A stretch of DNA of 64,000 nt from Streptomyces lydicus. GTDB lineage: Bacteria > Actinomycetota > Actinomycetes > Streptomycetales > Streptomycetaceae. Under the pieces are notes generated by a model. It searched no databases, was not told the DNA's origin, and saw only the letters and a program-made list of their open reading frames with translations. Below, in pieces: positions 50,379 to 60,103 of this stretch; position 1 is the stretch's first letter; each line of letters starts with the position of its first letter. The DNA lies in assembly GCF_004125265.1 (NCBI RefSeq), contig NZ_RDTE01000003.1:8184001-8248000 (forward strand), read 5' to 3'. Both the position numbers and the translations under genes were made by a program.

Positions 50379-51226
50379 CAGAGCTGAGCACCCTCGTCGA
50401 AGTCGGTCGTGCGGGAGAGCGTCTCCCATGCGCGGATGTCCTCGTCCACGGCAGTGCGCGCAGTGGTGACCAGCCGCAGCGCGTCCGAGCCCAGGACGAG
50501 GTGGGCCGGCGGCTGGTCGACCGAGGCGATGCGCACGACGGCTTCTCCGGCCTTGGCCGGGTTGCCGAGCTGGTTCCCGCTTGCCTTCTGCCGCGCTTCA
50601 CGGATGGGATCGAACAGCTCGTCGTAGTCGTCGATGGTCCGCGCGGCGCGTGTCATGGACCGTCCGGCCCAGTCGGTGCGGAAGGAGCCGGGCTCGATCG
50701 CCGTCACGTGGATCCCGAACTGTGCGACCTCCTTGCCCAGTGCTTCGAGGATGCCTTCCAGGGCGAACTTGCTGCCGCAGTAGGCGGACATGCCGGGCAC
50801 GGCCATGAGGCCGCCCATGGAGGTGACGGCCATCAGGTGTCCGCGGCGGCGTCGGCGCATGTGGGGCAGTGCTGCCTGCAGGGTGGCCACTGCCCCGAAT
50901 ACGTTGATCTCGAATTGCCGCCGCACCTCGGCCAGCGGGGTTTCCTCGAAGGTGCCCTCCAGGCCGTAGCCGGCGTTGGCGATGACGACATCCAAGGGGC
51001 CGACGCCTCGCTCCACCTCCGTGATCACATCCGAGACCGCGTGGTCGTCCGTCACGTCCAGGATGCGGCCGCGAGCGTAACCGGGCTCAAGCTCCTCGAA
51101 GGCCCGCAGGTCCTCCTCGGAGCGGACCGTGCCGACAACGGTGTGACCGGCAGCCAGGGCAGCCTGGGCGAAGGCACGTCCCAGGCCCGTGCTGACGCCG
51201 GTGATGAGCCAGTTCTGCCTCTGCAT
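50378..51226 (-). CDS. SDR-family oxidoreductase in a TetR operon
   Basis: A 282-residue short-chain dehydrogenase. NWLITGVSTGLGRAFAQAALAAGHTVVGTVRS holds the cofactor loop (TGxxxGLG), VVIANAGYGLEG the NAG motif, and SAYCGSKFALEGILEALGKEV the YxxxK active site, with TSMGG just before. The length and C-terminus (VDQPPAHLVLGSDALRLV) match a common SDR type. First gene of a two-gene operon with tetR. Confidence 0.9.
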   Translation of the reverse strand: MQRQNWLITGVSTGLGRAFAQAALAAGHTVVGTVRSEEDLRAFEELEPGYARGRILDVTDDHAVSDVITEVERGVGPLDVVIANAGYGLEGTFEETPLAEVRRQFEINVFGAVATLQAALPHMRRRRRGHLMAVTSMGGLMAVPGMSAYCGSKFALEGILEALGKEVAQFGIHVTAIEPGSFRTDWAGRSMTRAARTIDDYDELFDPIREARQKASGNQLGNPAKAGEAVVRIASVDQPPAHLVLGSDALRLVTTARTAVDEDIRAWETLSRTTDFDEGAQL

Positions 51227-51600
51227 TGCTCCTCCAGGAAGGTCTCGCAGGCAGCCGGACTGCTCCCCGCCCAGAAAGTCTACACGGTGTCAATTTTTAC
51301 CTTCGCCACGTTGGTTCTGGGTTACTCAACGGCATCACGTCTGGCCGGGGGAGATTCGGCCGCACCGAGATCGGGCCCGCCGGCGCAGGCCGCTGTGCGC
51401 ACTGGCTGGTGAGCTGCGGTGCCGTCCCGCGAAGTCACTCCGGCCGTCACCGTCCACATCCGGCAGGTCGTGGCCTGGCATGGTCTGGCGTCGCGGATCG
51501 TTACCAGGACGCCGAGTTGCGGTGGCTGATGGACGCCTCGGTGGGTCCTGCCGGCGGAGGCGGGCTGATCAGCGTCAGGTGGCTGTCCACCTCCGGGATC
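51227..51600. other. SDR promoter region and degraded DNA
   Basis: The first 70 bases should hold the SDR/tetR promoter. TTGACACCGTGTAGAC on the minus strand (51278-51293) contains a -35-like TTGACA and an ACAC-GTGT dyad that could be the TetR site. The rest shows no recognisable coding. Confidence 0.4.
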
Positions 51601-51606
51601 ATTCCC

Positions 51607-51840
51607 ACGTGTCTGGTGTGATCACGGCGTCGAAGTCATCCTGGACAGCCTCGTTCACCGGGCTGAGCCCACAGCAGTACGGCAAGCTGATCACAGCCTT
51701 GCGGCGTGAAAGAACCGACCAGGCACGCAGGGGCGCGGCCGTGGAGCTTGCCGCTGGAGGACCGGGCACCTGCCGGATGCGAAGCGTCACCAGAAGCAGA
51801 CCCGCGAGGCCTTGGGGTTCCGGCCGTCGACCATTGAGGA
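51607..51840 (+). pseudogene. IS5-type transposase fragment
   Basis: A frame reads FTGLSPQQYGKLITALRRERTDQARRG, and one base over, RPWSLPLEDRAPAGC. This is the start of a DDE superfamily IS5-like transposase (compare TGLSPRQFGKLV..., RPWSLPLEDR). The catalytic domain is absent. Confidence 0.55.
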
Positions 51841-52297
51841 TGAGGAACAGCTGACCGCGTGCCGACGGGCCGGCGCTTCCACAGCGCCCGGCGGGCCTAG
51901 AGGGCGGATCGAATGTGGAGCTCGCGCGGGCGGTGGGGGTGGGTGCCGAGAGCGTGCGGCGGTGGAGGCGTGTGTGGGAGGAAGGGGGTGCTCCAGCCTT
52001 GCGCCGGCGTCCGGCCACCGGTCGCCCGCCCCAGCTGGATGACGCCCAGGTCGAGATGGTGCGGGCCGCCTTGGAGCGAGGTGCCCAGGCTCATGGATTC
52101 GAGGCGGATCTGTGGACCCTGGAACGAGTCGGCACGGTCGTCGAGCGGGTGACAGGAGTGTCCTGTCACGGGCGTCGGTGTGGCGTGCGCTGACCGGCCG
52201 GCTGGGGTGGAGTCTGCAGCGGCCTGAGCGGCCTGAGCCGCCTGAGCGGCGGGCGGTGGAGCGGGACGAGTCAAAACCGGAGGGCGGATCTGTGTGA
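51841..52297 (+). pseudogene. IS630-type transposase N-terminal fragment
   Basis: The frame from 51915 gives MELARAVGVGAESVRRWRRVWEEGGAPALRRRPATGRPPQLDDAQVEMVRAALERGAQAHGFEADLWTLERVGTVVERVTGVS. A neighbouring frame continues LSRASVWRALTGRLGWSLQRPERPEPPERRAVERDE. This is the winged-HTH half of an IS630-family transposase with a frameshift between; the DDE part is missing. A three-unit GGCCTGAGC-like slippage lies near the end. Confidence 0.65.
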
Positions 52298-52303
52298 CCG
52301 TCG

Positions 52304-52511
52304 ACGCCTTGAGCAGCCGGGCGGGGTCCCGGGCGCGGATCACGGCTGCCGTGTGGGCGAGAGTCGCGCCGCTTCCCGCGGCGTCGTCGACGAGCAGCGC
52401 ATCCAGGCCTGTCAAGTCTCCGAGCGACGCGGCGTTCCGGACGCTCGGCAGCGTGGTCTTGGCGGCATCGATAATGTCGCTGGTGGTGCGGGTGATCCCG
52501 ACGGCCCGCAC
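52304..52511 (-). pseudogene. Possible phosphoribosyltransferase fragment
   Basis: The minus-strand frame reads VGITRTTSDIIDAAKTTLPSVRNAASLGDLTGLDALLVDDAAGSGATLAHTAAVIRARDPARLLKASTVTQ. The VDDAAGSGATLAHTA block looks like a PRPP-binding loop. It breaks off beside the IS630 remnant and lacks a proper N-terminus. The assignment is weak. Confidence 0.35.
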
Positions 52512-52853
52512 GTCGCGGATCCCGAGGCGAAGGGGGAGTCAAACTGTCAGGGTATTGCGCCGCCACGCATGGTGCCTACCACGGCTTGCCGATGCGGAGG
52601 CTGGGTGGAGACCGCCCAGCCCCGATGCGTCGACGGGCAAGCAGCCTCCCGGCCGGAGCTCCGAGCGGGGCCGGTGGAGCGAGGGGTCCCGCCACACCAG
52701 AGACCCGCCGGAGTGTCAGTGTGACCAAAAGTCTTCGTCGCACACATCTCTCACGCACGAGAGCGCACAGGAGCATGCGAGAACCTCTGACCTGGACATT
52801 CACTGTCGCCACGGGCCACGGTGGACCAGTCAGATCTTATATAGGCTAGCAGC
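52512..52853. other. Degraded region before the Phd gene
   Basis: I recognise nothing coding here. The last 40 bases hold the phd promoter. Confidence 0.4.
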
Positions 52854-52854
52854 A
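52837..52854 (+). promoter_or_regulatory. -10 region of the Phd gene, probably leaderless
   Basis: TTATATAGGCT contains two candidate -10 boxes; TAGGCT (52842-52847) ends six bases before the ATG at 52854, pointing to a leaderless mRNA. A convincing -35 box was not found. No ribosome site is visible, which agrees. Confidence 0.5.
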
Positions 52855-53168
52855 TGGCCTACGAAATTCCGGTGACGCAAGCACGAGCGGAGCTGGCGGA
52901 TCTGATCAACCGTGTCGTCTACGGCGGCGAGCGGGTGGTCGTCACCCGTCACGGCAAGCCGCTGGTGGCGTTGGTATCCGCCGCTGACCTGCAGCTACTT
53001 GAAGAGCTGGGGCGGCGTGACGAGGGCGCGGAGGACGAGCAGGTGATCAGCACGGTCTCGTCCGTGCGGCAGTTCCCGTCCGCTCCGGGCGAACGGCGGC
53101 GCTTCGGTATCGCGGCAGAACACCGCGACCCGGCAGCCGGGGACCGGCGGCCGGGTCGCGAGAGCTGA
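52854..53168 (+). CDS. Phd/YefM-family antitoxin (orphan)
   Basis: A 104-residue protein. AYEIPVTQARAELADLINRVVYGGERVVVTRHGKPLVALVSAADLQLLEELG is a complete Phd/YefM fold that binds its own promoter. The tail after EDEQVIS is longer and Arg-rich compared with typical antitoxins. No toxin gene follows: after 39 bases the convergent aminopeptidase gene begins. Either the toxin is lost or it is encoded elsewhere. Confidence 0.85.
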   Translation: MAYEIPVTQARAELADLINRVVYGGERVVVTRHGKPLVALVSAADLQLLEELGRRDEGAEDEQVISTVSSVRQFPSAPGERRRFGIAAEHRDPAAGDRRPGRES

Positions 53169-53207
53169 CGGTCAGCGGCTGCAGACCGTGCGGTGGGGCG
53201 GGTGGCT

Positions 53208-54170
53208 TTAGGAGCTGAGCTCCCACAGAGCGTTGGCGATGGCGTCCGTGTTGGTGTCCAGCGACTTCTCGTCGATGTTCTTCGTGGTGTCGCAGGCCTG
53301 GTGGTAGCAGGCGTCGAACGCCTTGCCCACCTCGCCGCCCCAGTTCTTCGCCTGCGCCTCGGTCTTCTTGTAGTCCGCGCCGGAGAAGAAGCCACCGACC
53401 GGGATGCCCGCATCCTTGAAGGAGGCGTGGTCCGAGCGGCCGTCGCCCTCGGTGTCCTTCTCGGTGGTGATGTTCTTCTTCGTGTAGTAGTCCTTGAGGA
53501 CCTTCTCCAGGCGGGTGTCGTCGTCGTAGACGTAGTAGCCCGGGTTGGGGGAGCCGATCATGTCGAAGTTGAGGTACGAGTCGATCTTCGACTTGTCGGC
53601 GCCGAGCTTGTCGACATAGGCCTGCGAGCCGACCATGCCGTCCTCCTCGTCGCCCCACCAGCCGAACCGCAGGTGCTTGGTGGGCTTGAGGTTCGCCTTG
53701 GCGACGGCGAGCGCGACCTCGAGGATGCCGGCCGAGCCTGAGCCGTTGTCGTTGATGCCGGGGCCGGCGGGCACCGAGTCCAGGTGGGCGCCGGCCATCA
53801 CGGTCTTGCTCTCGTCGCCGCCGGGCCAGTCGGCGACGAGGTTGTAGCCCTTGGTGCCGCCGCCGTCGAACTCCTGGACCTTCGTGGTGAAGCCGGCCTT
53901 GTCCAGCTTCTCCTTGACGAAGTCGATGGACGCCTTGTAGCCCGGCTTTCCGTGGGCGCGGTTGCCGCCGTTGGCGTCGGCGATCGACTGGAACTGGTCC
54001 AGGTCGGCTTTGACGGCCTTGACGTCGACGTCCGGGGCGGCCTTGACGTCCGGGGCGGCCTTCGGCGCGGTACCGGCGTAGGCGCCGGCCGCGGTGAAGA
54101 GAGTGGCGGCCAGGGCGGTCACGGCGCCCGAGGCCAGCGCGGCCCGGCGTATTCGGGTGGAACGAGTCAC
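53208..54170 (-). CDS. Secreted M28 zinc aminopeptidase
   Basis: A 320-residue exported metallopeptidase similar to the S. griseus aminopeptidase. The signal peptide (RAALASGAVTALAATLFTAAGAYA) is followed by a short pro-segment. Zinc and catalytic residues lie in AGAHLDSVPAGPGINDNGSGSAG (His, Asp), WWGDEEDGMVGSQAYV (Glu-Glu), NFDMIGSPNPGYY (Asp) and GRSDHASF (His); DACYHQACDTTKN has the conserved disulfide Cys pair. It releases N-terminal hydrophobic residues outside the cell. GTG 54170 follows AGGAG; ATG 54218 is less likely. Confidence 0.92.
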   Translation of the reverse strand: MTRSTRIRRAALASGAVTALAATLFTAAGAYAGTAPKAAPDVKAAPDVDVKAVKADLDQFQSIADANGGNRAHGKPGYKASIDFVKEKLDKAGFTTKVQEFDGGGTKGYNLVADWPGGDESKTVMAGAHLDSVPAGPGINDNGSGSAGILEVALAVAKANLKPTKHLRFGWWGDEEDGMVGSQAYVDKLGADKSKIDSYLNFDMIGSPNPGYYVYDDDTRLEKVLKDYYTKKNITTEKDTEGDGRSDHASFKDAGIPVGGFFSGADYKKTEAQAKNWGGEVGKAFDACYHQACDTTKNIDEKSLDTNTDAIANALWELSS

Positions 54171-54714
54171 GATGTGGCTCCTGGTGTGGGGGGATGGAGC
54201 TGATTCGATGCGCGTCATGGATTGACGCGCACATGAGAATTGCGATCACTCCGGAAACCGTCAAGAGCGCATACCGGTCAGTTGAGTTCGCGGAGCGGAT
54301 CGTGCCCGCAATGCGCGGATCATGGTGGTCGGTGATGTGTGGGAGGGGTCTGTTCCCTCGGTGCGACGTGGCCCTCGGGGAGCGGATTTCGCCACGCGGA
54401 GCCGTGCGCGTCCGGGTAAAGGCGGGGGAAAGTCGCGGGAAATGCCGCCTCGGGAATCTGTTGCCGCGCCGTAACGGACGGTAATGACACCGCGTTACAT
54501 CAGGGGTGACAGGGGGCGCGAAGAGGTCCCTGGCCGTAACGCAGATGAAATCCCGCCGAACTACTCTCCGGACCTGGGGCTGTTGATGGCCAAGTGCTGG
54601 AAGTCGGTTTGCTCCTCCTTTAATTACTGCGTGGTACATCTATCGTCACAGGGTGTGTCCACGCCTGTGACCTGGGCGAACGCGTCCGCGCCGAAAGACT
54701 GTGAGGTGGAACGT
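54171..54714. other. Intergenic region between the M28 peptidase and urease genes
   Basis: The 544 bases carry two divergent promoters. Short plus-strand frames are not credible as genes. The zone 54460-54660 has repeated GTAAC and GTTAC words and the likely GlnR box. Confidence 0.5.
54536..54551 (+). promoter_or_regulatory. Candidate GlnR box upstream of ureA
   Basis: GTAAC-N6-GAAAT matches the GlnR consensus gTnAc-n6-GaAAc at nine of ten defined positions, 164 bases before the ureA start. Related GTAAC and GTTAC words lie just upstream. GlnR is the nitrogen regulator known to act on urease genes in Streptomyces. Confidence 0.5.
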
Positions 54715-55017
<303 letters not shown>

Positions 55018-55034
55018 CCACGGGAGAGCAGACC

Positions 55035-55436
55035 ATGATCCCGGGACAGATCCTCTACGCCGACGAGCCGGTACGCCTCAACGAAGGCCTTCCCCTCACG
55101 CGCATGACCGTCCTCAACGCCGCCGACCGTCCCGTCCAGGTCGGCTCCCACTACCACTTCGCCGAGGTCAACCCCGGCCTCGACTTCGACCGCGCGGCCG
55201 CGCACGGCAAGCGGCTGAACGTCCCGGCCGGCTCCGCCGTGCGCTTCGAGCCCGGCATCCCCACCGAGGTCGAACTCGTCCCCCTCGGGGGCAAGCGCAT
55301 CGTCGTGGGCCTGCGGGGCGAGACCGGAGGAGCACTCGATGTGAGCGACGCAGGGGAGGCCGCCGGGTTGCAGTCGTCAGACAACCCGCACCGCCGCCGA
55401 GCGGGCGGAGAAGCGAACGGAGTCACAGGTGTCTGA
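55035..55436 (+). CDS. ureB: Urease beta subunit UreB
   Basis: A 133-residue subunit. MIPGQILYADEPVRLNEGLPLTRMTVLNAADRPVQVGSHYHFAEVNPGLDFDRAAAHGKRLNVPAGSAVRFEPG is the standard UreB core. The C-terminal 30 residues (GAGEAAGLQSSDNPHRRRAGGEA-like tail) extend past the usual end and reach into ureC by eight bases, coupling the two genes. Confidence 0.96.
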   Translation: MIPGQILYADEPVRLNEGLPLTRMTVLNAADRPVQVGSHYHFAEVNPGLDFDRAAAHGKRLNVPAGSAVRFEPGIPTEVELVPLGGKRIVVGLRGETGGALDVSDAGEAAGLQSSDNPHRRRAGGEANGVTGV

Positions 55437-57150
55437 GCTGAGCCGCCAGGCGTACGCCGATCTTCTCGGCCCGACCGTCGGCGACCGGATCCGGCTCGCC
55501 GACACCGACCTCGTCATCGAGATCACCGAAGACCGCGCGGGCGGGCCCGGCAGGGCCGGCGACGAAGCCGTCTTCGGCGGCGGCAAGGTGATCCGCGAAT
55601 CGATGGGCCAGTCCCGAGCCACCCGCGCCGAGGGCACCCCCGACACCGTGATCACCGGCGCCGTCGTGCTGGACCACTGGGGCATCGTCAAGGCCGATGT
55701 CGGTATCCGCGACGGGCGGATCACCGCCCTGGGCAAGGCAGGCAACCCCGACACGATGGACGGCGTCCACCCCGACCTGGTCATCGGCCCCGAGACCGAG
55801 ATCATCGCCGGCAACGGCAAGATCCTCACGGCCGGCGCCATCGACACCCACGTCCACTTCATCTGCCCCCGGCAGGCGGACGAGGCACTGGCCTCCGGCG
55901 TCACCACCATGATCGGCGGCGGTACCGGACCGGCCGAGGGCAGCAAGGCCACCACCATCACCCCCGGTGCCTGGCACGTGGCCCGGATGTTCGAGTCGAT
56001 GGACTCCCTGCCCGTCAACGTCGGACTGCTCGGCAAGGGCAACACCACCTCCCTCGCCTCGATGCGTGACCAGCTGAGGGCGGGCATCCTCGGCTTCAAG
56101 GTCCATGAGGACTGGGGCGCCACACCCGCCGTCCTCGACGCCTGCCTGACGGTCTGCGAGGAGAGCGGCGCCCAGCTCGCGATCCACACCGACACCCTCA
56201 ACGAGGCCGGCTTCCTCGGTGACACCCTCGCGGCCATCGCGGGCCGCACGATCCACGCCTTCCACGTCGAAGGTGCCGGCGGCGGCCACGCCCCCGACAT
56301 GATCGCGATGGTCTCCGAGCCGAATGTGCTCCCGGCCTCCACCAACCCCACACGGCCGCACACCGTCAACACCGTCGAGGAACACCTCGACATGCTGATG
56401 GTCTGTCACCACCTCAACCCGGCCGTCCCCGAGGACCTGGCCTTCGCCGAGTCCCGGATCCGGCCCTCCACCATCGCGGCCGAGGACATCCTGCACGACC
56501 TCGGCGCCATCTCGATCATGTCCTCCGACGCCCAGGCCATGGGGCGGATCGGTGAGGTCGTGATGCGTACCTGGCAGACCGCCCATGTCATGAAGCGGCG
56601 CCGCGGCACCCTCCCGGGCGACGGCCGTGCCGACAACCACCGGGCCCGCCGCTATGTCGCCAAGTACACCATCAACGCGGCCCTCGCCCAGGGCATCGAC
56701 CATGTCGTCGGCTCCGTCGAGGACGGCAAGCTCGCCGACCTCGTGCTGTGGGACCCGGCGTTCTTCGGCGTCAAACCGCAGTTGGTCATCAAGGGCGGCC
56801 AGATCGCCTATGCGCAGATGGGCGACGCCAACGCCTCCATCCCCACTCCGCAGCCGGTGCTGCCGCGGCCGATGTTCGGCGCCACCGGCAGGGCCCCGGG
56901 CAGCAACTCGGTCAACTTCGTCTCCCGGCAGGCCCTGGAGGACGCGCTTCCCGAACGCCTTGTGCTGGACAAGCCCTTCGAGGCGATCCACAGCACCCGC
57001 GGCCTCACCAAGGCCGATATGCGCAACAACGATGCGCTGCCGCGGGTCCATGTCGACCCCGACACCTTCACCGTGACCATCGACGGCGAGGTGATCGAGC
57101 CGCAGCCCGTCGCCGAACTCCCCATGGCCCAGCGGTACTTCCTCTTCTGA
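55429..57150 (+). CDS. ureC: Urease alpha (catalytic) subunit UreC
   Basis: A 573-residue nickel amidohydrolase that hydrolyses urea to ammonia and carbamate. Nickel ligands include His141 and His143 (DTHVHFICP), carbamylated Lys224 (ILGFKVHEDWG) with His226 close by, later His residues (HAFHVEGAGGGHAPD), and an Asp in SIMSSDAQAMGRIGE; MVCHHLNPAV is the flap region with the catalytic His. The GTG start overlaps ureB. Full length. Confidence 0.98.
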   Translation: MSELSRQAYADLLGPTVGDRIRLADTDLVIEITEDRAGGPGRAGDEAVFGGGKVIRESMGQSRATRAEGTPDTVITGAVVLDHWGIVKADVGIRDGRITALGKAGNPDTMDGVHPDLVIGPETEIIAGNGKILTAGAIDTHVHFICPRQADEALASGVTTMIGGGTGPAEGSKATTITPGAWHVARMFESMDSLPVNVGLLGKGNTTSLASMRDQLRAGILGFKVHEDWGATPAVLDACLTVCEESGAQLAIHTDTLNEAGFLGDTLAAIAGRTIHAFHVEGAGGGHAPDMIAMVSEPNVLPASTNPTRPHTVNTVEEHLDMLMVCHHLNPAVPEDLAFAESRIRPSTIAAEDILHDLGAISIMSSDAQAMGRIGEVVMRTWQTAHVMKRRRGTLPGDGRADNHRARRYVAKYTINAALAQGIDHVVGSVEDGKLADLVLWDPAFFGVKPQLVIKGGQIAYAQMGDANASIPTPQPVLPRPMFGATGRAPGSNSVNFVSRQALEDALPERLVLDKPFEAIHSTRGLTKADMRNNDALPRVHVDPDTFTVTIDGEVIEPQPVAELPMAQRYFLF

Positions 57151-57189
57151 GGAGTCCGCCGAGCCCGGGGAGCCCGAGGAGGCGCGCCG

Positions 57190-57285
57190 ATGAACACCCC
57201 GATGAACACCCCGATCAACCACTCGATGAGCACCCTGATGAACACCCCGATGAGTACCGCGACGAAGGACACGTACCACCGATGA
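57190..57285 (+). CDS. 31-residue ORF made of MNTP-type repeats, coupled to ureF
   Basis: Between ureC and ureF, ATG 57190 opens a frame of 31 codons made of four-residue repeats (MNTP MNTP INHS MSTL MNTP MSTA TKDT). Its TGA overlaps the ureF ATG as ATGA. AGGAGG lies seven bases before the ATG. The underlying DNA is a 12-bp repeat, GATGAACACCCC and variants. The peptide belongs to no known family; it may be a slippage product that acts as a translated leader giving ureF its coupling. The repeat is seen; translation is inferred. Confidence 0.55.
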   Translation: MNTPMNTPINHSMSTLMNTPMSTATKDTYHR

Positions 57286-57956
57286 GCCGCGCAGCGCTGC
57301 TCGTCCTCGCCGACGGCCGGTTCCCCGCCGGAGGGCACGCCCACTCCGGCGGAGCCGAACCGGCCGTCACCGCGGGACGCATCAAGGACGCCGCCACCCT
57401 GGAGAGCTTCTGCCGGGGCCGGCTGCACACCGCGGGCCTGGTCGCCGCGGGGCTCGCCGCCGCGGCCGCGGGCGGCCACGACCCGCTCCTCCTGGACGAC
57501 GCCGCGGATGCCCGTACGCCCGTACCGGCACTGCGGCAGGTAGCCCGGCGGCTCGGCCGGCAGATGATGCGGGCCGCCCGAGCGACCTGGCCGAGCGAGG
57601 CGCTGGACGCGCTCGCCGCGGCCCGTCCCCGCGGCGCCCACCAGCCCGTCGTCCTGGGCCTGACTGCCCGGTCCGCGGGTCTGCCGCCGCTCGATGCCGC
57701 ATACGCCGTGGCCTACGAGAACATCAGCGGTCCGGCCACCGCGGCCGTCCGGCTGCTGAGCCTGGACCCCTTCGACGCCACCGCCGTGCTCGCACATCTC
57801 ACCGCCGAGCTCGACCAGGTCGCACAGCAGGCCACCGAGGCCGCGCTGCGGATCGCGGCCGAAGGAACCGGCGCACTGCCCGCGGCCTCCGCGCCGCTGC
57901 TCGACATCACCGCCCAACAGCACGCCGCCTGGCCCGTCCGGCTCTTCGCGTCCTGA
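57282..57956 (+). CDS. ureF: Urease accessory protein UreF
   Basis: A 224-residue helical chaperone that, with UreD and UreG, loads nickel into urease. RAALLVLADGRFPAGGHAHSGGAEPAVTAGRI is the N-terminal signature; AYAVAYENISGPATAAVRLLSLDPFDATAVLAHL is the later conserved helix region. The ATG overlaps the stop of the repeat ORF. Length and order are normal for Streptomyces. Confidence 0.93.
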   Translation: MSRAALLVLADGRFPAGGHAHSGGAEPAVTAGRIKDAATLESFCRGRLHTAGLVAAGLAAAAAGGHDPLLLDDAADARTPVPALRQVARRLGRQMMRAARATWPSEALDALAAARPRGAHQPVVLGLTARSAGLPPLDAAYAVAYENISGPATAAVRLLSLDPFDATAVLAHLTAELDQVAQQATEAALRIAAEGTGALPAASAPLLDITAQQHAAWPVRLFAS

Positions 57957-58011
57957 ACCGGCCCGCCCTCCCACACAACCCACGCCGCTGCACCCCACCA
58001 CCGGAGTGACC

Positions 58012-58703
<692 letters not shown>

Positions 58704-58707
<4 letters not shown>

Positions 58708-59546
58708 CCCTCGCACTCCCCACGCCGGAGACGGGCCGCGCCGCCGCCGGGCTGTGCGCCACCGCCCGCATCGTCGCGCGGGCCGACGGGCAGGGAACCA
58801 CCCGGCTGCCCGTCCTCGACGGCGACGGCCCGTTCGCGCTGCGCCGTATCCGCGGGTACGGCAACCAGGCCCGGGTCTGCGTCGTGGGCGCCATGAGCGC
58901 CCCGCTCGGCGGCGACCGGCTGGGCATCGAGGCCACCGCCGAGGCGGGCAGCGCGCTGCACCTCACGGCCGCCGCCGCGACCGTCGCGCTGCCCGGCCGT
59001 ACGGGGGAACACGCCCGGTACGACGTGTGGTTGACGGTGGGCGAAGGCGCACGGCTCGACTGGCTGCCCGAACCGCTCATCTCGGCGGCGGGCAGCGACC
59101 TGCGGATGACCACCACCGTCGAGCTGGCCCCCACCGCACGCCTGCTGCTCCGCGAGGAACAGGTCCTGGGCCGCAGCGGGGAGCCGACCGGCGCCCTGCG
59201 CAGCCGGCTCACCGTCCGCCGGGCCGGCCGGACCCTGCTCGATCAGGAGACGGCGTACGGGCCCGGCGTCCCCGGCTGGGACACCTCGGCCGTTCTGGAC
59301 GGGCACCGCGCTCTCGGGCAGCTCCTGCTCATCGGGCCGGAGTTCGAGGAGCGGCCGGCCGAGGTGCGGCTGCTCGGCGGCGCGGCGGGCGAACGGCCCG
59401 GCGACGGCGTGGGGCAGGGCGTCCTGGCACCGCTTACGGGCCCGGGAGCCCTGGCCACGGCCGTGGCCCCGGACGCGCTGCGGCTGCGGCGCCTGCTGGA
59501 CGAGGCCGCCGGGAGCGCGGCCGGCGGGGGTGCGGCCGCCGGGTGA
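58704..59546 (+). CDS. ureD: Urease accessory protein UreD
   Basis: A 280-residue beta-rich protein that binds apo-urease and bridges UreF/UreG. Blocks are YDVWLTVGEGARLDWLPEPLI, MTTTVELAPTARLLLREEQVLGRSGEPTGALRSRLTVRRAG and the segment through YGPGVPGWDTSAVLDGHRALGQLLLI. The ATG overlaps the ureG stop (ATGA). Last gene of the cluster; the C-terminus is Gly/Ala-rich. Confidence 0.92.
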
Positions 59547-59562
59547 CGGCGGCCGCGCCGCC

Positions 59563-59937
59563 TCACACCTCCAGATCGGACTCAAGGCGGGCGAGGCGGA
59601 GGCGCGCCAGCGCAAGGTTGGCGCGCTTGCGGTCCAGCACCAGATAGAGGAAGAGGCCGCTGCCGTTCTTTCCCGTCACCGGGCGGATGATGTGGTACTG
59701 CGCGGTCAGGGTGATGAGCATGTCCTCGATGGCGCCCTGGAGTTCCAGCATCTCCATGGTGCGCATCTTGGCCCGTACGACATCGGTGTTGCCGGCCGCC
59801 GCGACGTTGAGGTCCAGAGCCTGCTTGTCGCCCAGGGTGGCCAGGGCCATACCGCTGGTGTAGTCGACCAGGGCGACGCCGACCGCGCCCTCGATGGTCG
59901 ACATCGCGTCGGCGAGAGCGGATTCCAGTTGAGCCAT
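59563..59937 (-). CDS. Roadblock/LC7-domain protein A
   Basis: A 124-residue single Roadblock/LC7 domain: QLESALADAMSTIEGAVGVALVDYTSGMALATLGDKQALDLNVAAAGNTDVVRAKMRTMEML, then IEDMLITLTAQYHIIRPVTGKNGSGLFLYLVLDRKRANLALARLRLARLE. These dimeric proteins usually regulate Ras-like GTPases; in Streptomyces they are the CvnB part of conservons. Last in the cluster on the minus strand. No CvnD-type GTPase or CvnA kinase is near. Confidence 0.85.
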   Translation of the reverse strand: MAQLESALADAMSTIEGAVGVALVDYTSGMALATLGDKQALDLNVAAAGNTDVVRAKMRTMEMLELQGAIEDMLITLTAQYHIIRPVTGKNGSGLFLYLVLDRKRANLALARLRLARLESDLEV

Positions 59938-60103
59938 GAGGGGTTCAGACCTTTCGATTCCTTGATGGTTAAGCCGGGTGTTCACGGTGTGCGGTGTGCG
60001 GGTCTTGGGACTTCCGGATTCTGCGTTCGTGCGATGTGGATGCGGATACGGATGCGGAGGTGGGCGAGTGTGGGGGTGAAGGTCTAGAGCGGGGCGGGGG
60101 CTC

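Noticed and set aside
54194..54484. 96-codon plus-strand frame between the M28 and ureA genes
   Set aside because: No ribosome site or similarity; it overlaps the promoter zones of both neighbours.
55423..57279. 618-codon minus-strand frame
   Set aside because: Antisense to ureC, which is unmistakable.
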